Assembly: GCA_004154925.1 (NCBI GenBank)
Contig: QJNS01000017.1
Span: 434,001-498,000, forward strand
Origin: Monosporascus cannonballus
Taxonomy: Eukaryota; Ascomycota; Sordariomycetes; Xylariales
Reading direction: 5' to 3'
DNA length: 64,000 bases
This document shows positions 10,344-18,010 of the stretch, piece by piece. The position numbers and the translations under genes are program-made. The notes under the pieces were generated by a model. That model did no database searches. It had not been told where the DNA came from and worked only from the letters and a program-made list of their open reading frames with translations. Position 1 is the first letter of the stretch, and every line of letters begins with the position of its first letter.

Positions 10344-13300
10344 TCAAGACCAATTCTCCCCCCTACCCCAATTCAGCACACGTTTCCGAACGGATTGCGA
10401 TAATCTTTCAGGGCTCCCGTGAACTTTCCTTTTCCGTACCCTTGCCGATCCAGTTATAGCGTTTCCAGTTTTCGTCTGCCTCCTGGCACCTGAATTAGCT
10501 AAAGGCGTTGATGGGCCAGGTTCCTGCTGTACGATAATCTCATCGTGGACTTGCTGCCTTGGTGAGAAACCAGCTGCACTCGGCGCTGTTCCGCCATCGA
10601 TTTGAGGTATAGCCGTTTGAGAAACGGGTTGGGAATTGTTGATTTCGTCAACAGCGGAAGCAGGATAGGCAACGTTCAAACCCTATCTTACGGGCGAGTG
10701 CGGCCAGCCCAGGGAAAGATGTTTCCATCCCACGCCAAAATGCAAAAACATTTTGGTTAGGGGGTAAGCCTGCGTACTAATCAGCGTACTAATCCCCGTG
10801 TCGAGAACTTATATGACTTACGCATTTCCAGGTAATGGTCGACGATTTGTTCCCAAGGCTGACCGTTATCGGGATTTGATAGGCTCGAAGAAATGCGCTA
10901 TTAAATGTTAGCAGGGGCACCACCGGGAGAAAAAGAAAATAAGATGGTGCGAGAAAGTAAATACCTTTTGGGGAGTTCTGATGCTCTCGGTCATAATTTC
11001 CGATAGGCTTCGATTAGTACGCTGTCGGCGAGGTAGCTTCGCTACGTTATCTCCATATTTCTCATAGTAAGACTTGTAAGCACGTTTAAAGTAGCGAATC
11101 GCTTCATCGCGAGAAAAGTCGTCTGTGGACGATTGGCCCAGAAACGTCTTCCACCCATCGAAATGGAGTTCTGTTCTCGAATCCGACAAAGGATACAAAA
11201 GCATAGCGAGGATGAGATGGTACTTGTTATTCTTGAAAGCTTTGTCGATATAGACCTGATGGAACTCAGAGCAATCTTAAACGGCTCGAAGTAATCCTTC
11301 AAGGTAGGGTTGCGGGGCACTAGCAGAAATTCGATCTTGTAGGTGAATTTCGCACTTACGAAGATGCTTCTTTATGGTTTTAAACCCTGCAAGAACATGA
11401 CTGTAGTTCGGATCTTTCGAAGCGCCAAAAAGGTTTGTCAGTAGGAGGAACGGCTTGCAAATGTCGATCAAGTAATCGATGATATCCCAGGTGGTTTCCG
11501 TATTTCGAAGCCAGTCATCTTTTCGCGACGTATGTAATCCTCGATTGCAGGTCTCAATCGACGAGCCCGGACAAGCATGTATACCACGGAGCTCCAACGA
11601 GTCCTTACGTCTCGAATAGCCTGCAGTGGTTTTTGGATATTTAAAATACCTTTCTCTTTGAGAGTAGCCTGTACGCGCCTAAACCGCTGCTGGCGTTCGG
11701 TACTGAGATTGAGATATGTCGCGAACCATCTGATCTAAAATTGGCCAAAGGATTAGTACGAAGATTAGTACGACGCTGCTAGCGGGATGACAAAGGTTGA
11801 CGTACTCCTGTTACGACACGATCAGCCGTATCGAGCTTGATCTGCTTGATTTTGGCTGTCCCTTTCTCGTCCTTCTCCACTTCTAGGCCCGCCTGATCTT
11901 CTGTATCTGCGCCATCTGTAACTTTCAAGCGTTTAAAAAGACGCCTGTAGATATTCTGTAGGGAATGCGAGAAACAGTGGAAATGGTTCGCCCCCTTTAT
12001 CCATTCCTGTTTTTGCTTGTCCTTTCTCATGCATTTCCTAAAATGCTTCATACCGAAATTCGTTCCGCCATCCGCTGTTATGACCTGGACTCTTGTATGG
12101 AGTCCGTATTTCTTCAGCGCCTCGTACAGCGCTCGAGTATTCGACTTTCCTTTTTTGTCTTCACATAGGTGGATGTCAATCAGGACGTGTCTAAGTGTTC
12201 AGTTTTTGTCGATAAAGTAAACATATACACCTTGGAAAGCCCATGTTAGGCCAGGGGAAGTCCAAACGTCGGTAGTTACCGAAACGTGAGATTCGGGAGG
12301 AAGATTTTGCAACTCCGACCGCACGACCTTATTTACGTACTTTTCGTATCTGTCCTTAAGCGCACGGGAATTTGGAAGATTATAAGTAGGGCATATATGC
12401 CGGACCTAATTGATGAAATGCGGATTTTCGATAGTATTGAAAGATAGGTACAAGCTGGCCCACATTTCAACCATATAACGATTATCTTGGGACAAGATTC
12501 CGGCAGCGTCAAGCGGATGCTGTTAAACCATGATTAGTACGATGATTAGTACGATAAATAGCGCGTACCAAGGAAATCCTATTTACAGTGGAATCTGTGG
12601 CGGCTTGACTTTCCCTGTATCGGGCTAGTTTTTTTTTTTTTTTCGCATAATCCATTGTTTACATGAATTTTTAATGAAGTGGTACCATGATTATTTTTGC
12701 TCGATCTCGGATGTATCCGGGTTTCATGACAAGATTGACAGATCATCATTGGCTGACCTGTTTCTAAGGTCGCGCCATGGAGCCAACCTTGCCAATGCTG
12801 AGACTTTTGATTGAAGACGAAGATTCTTTGAAAAAGTGCCTCGTTCACACCATCATCGAGGGCAGCTCTTTCTTGAAACCACGGCCGTCGCATAAACCAC
12901 GTCTTGAACATTTCGGCGTCTTCCGTTCTATAGACATAACATACTGGAATGCCAAATCGTAAAAGTGGTTCGAATGTTTCTTGTGCGTTATCCTGGGACC
13001 GTAAGCTAGACCCTGGTTGGACTGGGGATCTAGCTCCTCCCTTGGCGTATCTGTTGCGTAATTCGTCGTCATCCGATTCGTCAAAATCTTCTTCGCTCCC
13101 ATGATTGGATTCGTTCCCTGATTCCCCGCTACCTTCCTTTTCGTAATCCGTTTCGTCGAGCAGGTAATTATCTCCAAATTCGTCCCCGCCCTCGATATTA
13201 GGTTGCTTCCCAAATTCAGGTTCGCCTTCATTTTCACCTTCGCTTCTGTCCTCATCGTATAAGGCATCATTTAATTCCCGCAGCTGACTTTCCATTTCGA

Positions 13301-13382
13301 CAGCTTCTTCGGTAAGGCCCGACCCATAATTTTCTTCGTTGGTCGTAATCTGGCTAGAAAGGTCGATGAAAGGCGCTGGCAT
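10344..13382 (-). pseudogene. hAT-like transposase, disrupted
   Basis: Reading leftward from ATG at 13382: an acidic N-terminus, then a BED-type zinc finger (MICQSC ... TSLKIHVNNGLC), then a catalytic region. The catalytic region has VTTDVWTSP, YVYFIDKN, LRHVLIDIHL, VQVITADGGTNF and FHCFSHSLQNI, followed by RTRWSSVVYML and FWRGMETSFPGLAALAR. These match the order of hAT motifs. Breaks: a 15-T run at 12629-12643 (plus strand) where the frame must change, TAG at 12408-12406, TGA at 12201-12199, a one-base loss at the four-T run 11520-11523, a stop at 11279-11277, and another frame change near 10680 just before PASAVDEINN. The usual C-terminal dimerisation signature is not readable. At least four introns seem present, three or more of them with GTACTAAT pairs. 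The gene is probably inactive as assembled, although some indels in homopolymers could be sequencing errors. Confidence 0.8.
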
Positions 13383-13702
13383 TTTGTAATATCAATTTCG
13401 AATGGTGCTTTAATTATGTTGCAAATTATGTTGTTAAACGCGACCGTATGCGATCAGTATTTTGAAAGCGGAAGATTAATACGTTAAAAGTAGGAAGATT
13501 AGTACGTTGAAAATGGAAGATTAGTACGGGCGGAGACCTAAAGATAAAATTCAGATAAGGTATGCACGCAAAATATTGCAACGGGATTATTTATTATCCG
13601 AACTATCTATTTGGCGCTTATTTCATTCCGGACCTTCCGGATAGATTTTGAAAGTTTGCTACTATTCCTCCCTCTAACTTTCCCGCGCCCCATGTAGCCA
13701 GA
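13383..13702. promoter_or_regulatory. Divergent intergenic region between transposase and H3-like B
   Basis: About 320 bp separates the two divergent starts (13382 leftward, 13703 rightward). It contains GTACTAAT-type sites at 13498 and 13520, a degenerate one at about 13475, and AT-rich sequence around 13560-13600. A shared bidirectional promoter for the two arms is inferred from position only. Confidence 0.5.
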
Positions 13703-14473
13703 ATGCCTCCCCCAATAGATGAAGCCACACCTCCATTACGTCGCGTATTAGGCGGCATCATAAGGGAAAACCCAATTGACCGTAATAATGCACGGTCTAA
13801 TCGTCCTGCAAATTTATCCGGTACTTCTATCACTACTATTACTACTACTACGACCACTAGCAGTAATAATCCTACTCCTTCTAGAAACGAAATTCCTACC
13901 CCGGGAATTCGAACAACAAAAGCGACCAGATCATCCCAACAGCAACCGCCGACTGCAATTCGAACGACAAAAGCGACCAGATCATCCCGACAGCAACCGC
14001 CGACTGCTTTTACTAGGCAAGGGCAAGTCCCGAAACAAAGTGCTCGCGGTCGCCAGGTGCAAAAACAAAGGGCTAGAACACAGGCTCGGCATCGTCGCTT
14101 TAAACCAGGGAGTAAGTTACAGATTACAAGATTAGTACATTGATTAGTACGATTCTAATTTTAAGAAGCTGTGGCTTTACGTGAGATTAAGCGGTTTCAG
14201 AAATCATACACCCCGTTAATTCCACAGCATTCCTTTAAGCTTGTGGTCCGGGAGATCCTATTCAATGTGCGACCGGGAAACGATTTTAGGATTCAGCGAT
14301 CCGCGTTAGAGGCATTACAGGAAGCGGCGGAAGATAGATTGGTTACGTTGTTCACCAGCAGTAACTTTTGTGCGATTCATGCGAAAAGAGTTACTATTCA
14401 CCCAAAGGATTTCCGTCTGGTTGAACAAATTTGCAAGCAGATAGGCTCAGGGTTTTTTCCAAATACCGCATAA
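13703..14473 (+). CDS. CENP-A-like histone H3 variant B (transposon cargo)
   Basis: Two exons, 13703-14111 and 14169-14473, with a 57 bp intron (donor GTAAGT) give 237 residues. Residues 1-137 are a long, poorly ordered tail rich in Thr, Pro, Gln and Arg. It has an Asn/Thr-rich run and a 17-residue tandem repeat (IRTTKATRSS...). The histone fold starts at RRFKPGTVALREIKRFQKS, then FKLVVREI (alpha-1), RIQRSALEALQEAAED (alpha-2), and SSNFCAIHAKRVTIHPKD (loop 2 and alpha-3). It ends 20 residues later, near the normal H3 end. Loop 1 has ten residues between REI and RIQ, the CENP-A length. The intron interrupts the same Thr codon, in the same phase, as intron 2 of H3-like A, so the two genes share ancestry. 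The B intron carries a GTACTAAT pair. Sequence differs strongly from A in the tail and C-terminus. Confidence 0.88.
13907..14008 (+). repeat. 51 bp tandem repeat in the H3-like B tail
   Basis: Two 51 bp units (13907-13957 and 13958-14008) encode IRTTKATRSS(Q/R)QQPPTA twice. They differ at a few bases and one residue, so the duplication is fairly recent and in frame. Confidence 0.9.
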
Positions 14474-14838
14474 TGACGTATTTCTTTCATTAGAAAAAAA
14501 GTTTACCCGAAGTTTAGCCGGGAGTTTTTTTAAGTGGGTTAATTATATATACACCCACATAACTTCTTCCTAATCCATTTACCAAGTACTAAATTTTCGT
14601 TTTGCCGTATTTCTATCAAATAACAAGGTATTTACATTACTTTTTTTATATTCTTAATCGCATTAATAATGCGACATCAATTTTGATACTTACAATTGAT
14701 TTAGAGTAAATGCTACAGTAGGCAAAGGATTGCTCCCCCTTGCGCCGCGGGTATTGATCCAAGGTATAAATATACTGTATTCCCGATATAGTGGGTATTA
14801 ATTTTCGTACTAATCGATATCTTGTTATATTTAGCATA
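14474..14838. other. Intergenic between H3-like B and the 506-residue gene
   Basis: AT-rich and without a gene. The stretch just before the next start (a TATTAAT, GTACTAAT at 14807, then TTATATTTAG at 14824-14833) looks like the 3' end of an intron. The downstream gene may therefore have a 5' untranslated intron. Confidence 0.5.
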
Positions 14839-16615
14839 ATGTCGGCTTCCGGAGGAGACAATAGTGAACCTCCTCGCAAGCGTCGTAAACCCGATGCCGC
14901 GCTTTCAAGCAACAAACATACTGCGAAAGCGCGAAATCGCAACGAGAAACTCCTTCGTGAAAATCCCAACAAAAAGGCCGTGGAAAATGCCCAACAAGCA
15001 TTGCGAGCCAAAATTCGCCGCGATAAAGCGGCTTGGGATAAAAAGCACCCCGAACCGGACCCTGTTGTCCAAGATGAAGCCCACAGAAACATTGTGGATG
15101 CCGCCAATAATTTGTTGTAAGTTCCGTTTTTGGCAGCGTACTAATCTTCGTACTAATCATTTCTAGTCGTTCACAAAACAAACACCCTGAGCAGCTTGCA
15201 GCTCAATACAACATCGACCTCAAATCACGTTCTGGTACAGTGAAAGCGGCTACAGGCGATTCGGACTGGTTGTCTTGTGAACTCCCTGGTTTAAACAGTG
15301 ATCTTCCATGGGCGTCCGTTAACGGAGAATACGAATTTGTTCCCGAAGAAGAGCTTTCGGAGGACGAACAAATCGCCCTATTACAATGGGATAATGCGGC
15401 CCGCCGCTACCTTTATTTCCCAAAGTTCGAAGACAAATTGACGCTGGTAATCAACGATGCGGCATATGCCATGGCCGAAAAATTTCCTAAGCCATTGGTA
15501 CTTACTTCGGATGAATTCAACGCTATACTCTCGATTGTAGAAAAGGTAAAATTTTTATTATTATTATTTTCCTATTTTTTTTCACTTGATCTTTTACTTT
15601 TTTATATATTTTACTAATATTTCTTAGATGCTTGGTCGTGAGCTTAAGCTTAACCTACATTCTGATTCGGCACCTCTGCATGCGAAACACTTTGCCCGAA
15701 TGGTTACCAACGCAATCGTGGAACATGCCGGACGGAAAGCGCCTTCGTTGAAGCATAAGAACCATGATGTTCTCGCCAAGCAGCGGCAGTCGGTAAGCTG
15801 ATTAGTACGTGGATTAGTACGCATATTCGGTGCTAACTTAGTTTATAGCACCAGCTGTACTATGCCTACATCCATTGGGTCAAACTTCTCCAAAAGCCCT
15901 TGCAGACCTTATATTATAAGGCCAGACAAAGCTCCTACCATTTGCACAACGGGAACCTGATACCCGAAATTAAGCTGGGCATCCTTGATTTCATTCGCAG
16001 CGAAGGGATAGATGACGCTTGGGCTACCCCTATTTTTCATTATCTTTGCCACTCTGCCGATATTCGTCTCTGGATGGCGGATGACGAAAAGGAGCTCCTA
16101 ACTAATCTTATCAAACTTCAACCTTCCGATATTACAGCCTGGAAGAAGTTGTTTCCCCGGGTGGCGGACAAATTCAAATTACGCCTCCGGTCCTACAAGC
16201 TCCGGTAAGCTAATTACCTACCTATTCTATTGGCGTACTAATCTTCGTACTAATACATTTCTTTCGCCCTAGTTCGAAACACAAATTTCGTCGCTTCAGT
16301 TACTTCCCAAAAGTGCCTTCGTACTTTCAGCCTACGGTTACCGGAATGTTGAGAGAAGTAATTTCCTTCGGCTACAATGCCCGCAAGCTTCGTAAGTCTT
16401 GGTCGCCTTGTTTTCCCGGCCCGGCTTGGCTCTGGAATGATGCGGCAACGCGATGGCTCGAAGGAGCCGCTTTTCGTTCGGCTCCTAGGGGAAGAGTGAA
16501 GTTGGCGGTAGCACTAATGTGCATCCCGAAGGTCTTTCCGATTGCCCCCAAGGCATTCGTAAACAACTTTCTTCCAAGCGTACATTCGCTTGGCTCACAG
16601 AGCATAATGGATTGA
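14839..16615 (+). CDS. Novel 506-residue protein of the transposon, function unknown
   Basis: Five exons (14839-15116, 15167-15545, 15628-15792, 15849-16204, 16273-16615) join in frame with four GT-AG introns of 50, 82, 56 and 68 bp. They give 506 residues without a stop. I do not recognise the family. The N-terminus has a putative nuclear signal (PPRKRRKPD) and a charged, probably helical segment. It is followed by an acidic block (VPEEELSEDEQ) and a mixed alpha region with several Trp/Tyr-rich patches. The C-terminal third is basic (KFKLRLRSYKLRSKHKFRR). No transposase, nuclease or histone-chaperone motif is evident to me. Introns 1, 3 and 4 each hold a GTACTAAT pair. It lies downstream of H3-like B in the same direction and reads toward the right end. 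Its intact frame beside a broken transposase suggests selection, or recent decay of the transposase only. Confidence 0.8.
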
Positions 16616-16759
16616 GTGGTTTGGCCAAATTGGGCAATTCGCAATCAATTTTGCTTGGTTCATAAGGCAGGGCGATTACTACGCAGATTAGTACGCATTT
16701 AATGGTAATCTTGCTTTTAAAGTAAATGGGACTTTTTGGTTCGCTATGTTCTAACACTA

Positions 16760-16914
16760 TCATAATTTTTACCCAATGGGTACCCGTGGGTGGTTAGCTC
16801 GTTGGTGGGTAATCGTGGGTATTTTTGAAAAAAAATGCCAAGACTACCCACGGTTACCCACCCACGGTCGTGGGTAGTCCGTGGGTACCCATTGGGTACC
16901 CATTGCAAACCCTA
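16760..16914 (-). repeat. Right terminal and subterminal repeat of the transposon
   Basis: Read on the minus strand it starts TAGGGTTTGCAATGGGTA, then has many GGGTACCC and GTGGGTA motifs. Beyond the shared 11 bp the two ends match in motif content but not in exact order. Confidence 0.85.
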
Positions 16915-16924
16915 TCATCATGTT

Positions 16925-18010
16925 ACTATCCAGTTAGAACGGGCATTGTCCCTCTTGGGACCATTCACTCCTACTCCATGGCTAATTCATATTGGCCTAA
17001 AGCTGGGCCCCAGAGTCCCATGTTCTTCGTGACTGGCATTACATAACTCACTGGTGCGGTGCGAGAACCAGCCACGGGAAAGACTCCAGAAAGGGCCCTA
17101 TAATCAGCCAAGCTTAGACATGACTCGTTACTTAATGAAGTTGATGGCCGCAACCTACACGGTGAAAGGGTTTTGAAGTGGCTCCATGGAGACAGCCTCC
17201 TGGTAATCGTTGCCGGAAAGTAAGCTCATCTTAATGTCCCCTGGAAACATAAATCCGAGTTAACGGATATTCCAGCCAACCCACTGCTGCTGTCCTGACT
17301 GGTGCACTGTGTGAGCTTGCAAAACATCCTCATCACGCCGAAAAGATCTACAAGGAGCCTGAGGGTTTCAGTGTGACAGACCTCAGCTCCTTGGTTCGGC
17401 TTGACCACCTTACGGGTGTACTCAACGAGGCCATGCGTCTCTATCTAGCCGTCCTCACTGGGGGAAGTAGGAAGACGATAGAGAACGGGATCATGATCGG
17501 CGAGACATATATTCCCCCCATACGACGGTTATAACCCCTCGTTATGTCATCGGGCGAAGTATTGGCCTTTCTTACATACTTATATACAGAAGGCGTCGCT
17601 CGTCAAAGTGCTAATATTGATATTTAACAAAACTATTTAGGGGAAGATTGCTTTGAACACGCTAATGACTTTGTTCCTGAGCGATGGACTACGCATCGTG
17701 AAATGGTTTGCGATGCTGCTGTATTCTCCCCATTTGGTCTTTGTAAGAAGGAAAACTTCCGCAGCCTTTTTCTGTTAATTGCATTTGAACCTCTCAACTA
17801 ACGCGATGGTCCAATTTCAAAGGGTCCAATGCTTGTATCGGTCGTGACATGGCAATGGACATCTCGAGGTACACAATAGCAAGGCTGGTGAAAATATATC
17901 ACATTGCTCTGGCGACGGGTGAGTCCGGGAATCGGGTGCTTGAAGATATGAAAGATCAATTTTTAACAAACCTGGGCAAGTTGGACCTACAGTTCATCCT
18001 AAGGTAGTGT
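16925..18010 (+). pseudogene. Cytochrome P450 remnant
   Basis: Fragments in several frames line up with the central and C-terminal parts of a fungal cytochrome P450, a heme monooxygenase. In order they are LLGPFTPTPWL, KWLHGDSLLVIVAG (I-helix region), CELAKHPHHAEKIYKE, VLNEAMRL (ExxR motif), DFVPERW (PERF region) and FSPFG joined over a short intron to GSNACIGRDMAM (heme-ligand Cys). Stops and frame changes interrupt the gene, for example near 17030, 17173 and 17530. RLYLAVLTGG stands where families usually have RLHPAVPTGG, which fits C-to-T changes. The N-terminal half is missing and is not seen across the transposon. Confidence 0.75.

Larger units (their letters stand above)
8433..16694. 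repeat. Dispersed GTACTAAT sites, 12 bp spaced, 30 exact copies
   Basis: Plus-strand GTACTAAT starts at 8433, 8516, 8527, 8598, 8610, 10774, 10786, 14807, 15138, 15150, 16235 and 16247. The reverse complement starts at 9053, 9065, 9511, 9523, 9535, 9547, 11013, 11752, 11764, 12533, 12545, 13498, 13520, 14131, 14143, 15801, 15813 and 16687. Almost all pairs are exactly 12 bp apart, with core CGTACTAATC. Degenerate partners occur at about 13475 and 16675. They lie in introns and intergenic DNA of every gene in the element. The core contains CTAAT, which fits a fungal branch site. However, the intron at 15793-15848 carries it in the wrong orientation for splicing. Confidence 0.9.
8188..16914. 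mobile_element. hAT-like DNA transposon carrying two histone H3-like genes and a novel gene
   Basis: The 8.7 kb segment is bounded by inverted TAGGGTTTGCA ends (8188 and 16914) followed by arrays of GTGGGTA/TACCCAC motifs, the usual look of hAT termini. It carries four genes: H3-like A (-, 8613-9587), a broken hAT-like transposase (-, 10344-13382), H3-like B (+, 13703-14473) and a 506-residue unknown protein (+, 14839-16615). The two arms diverge from a 320 bp centre. A dispersed 8-mer, GTACTAAT, marks the whole element with 30 copies. The eight bases outside the ends (gtataacc on the left, tcatcatg on the right) do not match, so no target-site duplication is visible. Either the insertion is old or the flanks were rearranged. 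Superfamily assignment rests on ends and transposase motifs together. Confidence 0.8.

Noticed and set aside
8433..16694. GTACTAAT copies explained simply as intron branch sites
   Set aside because: Some introns hold them in the antisense direction (15793-15848, for example), many lie outside introns, and strict 12 bp pairing is not a splicing feature.
8188..16914. Starship-type giant element with tyrosine recombinase captain
   Set aside because: No tyrosine recombinase is seen. The element has inverted repeats and hAT-like transposase motifs and is under 9 kb.
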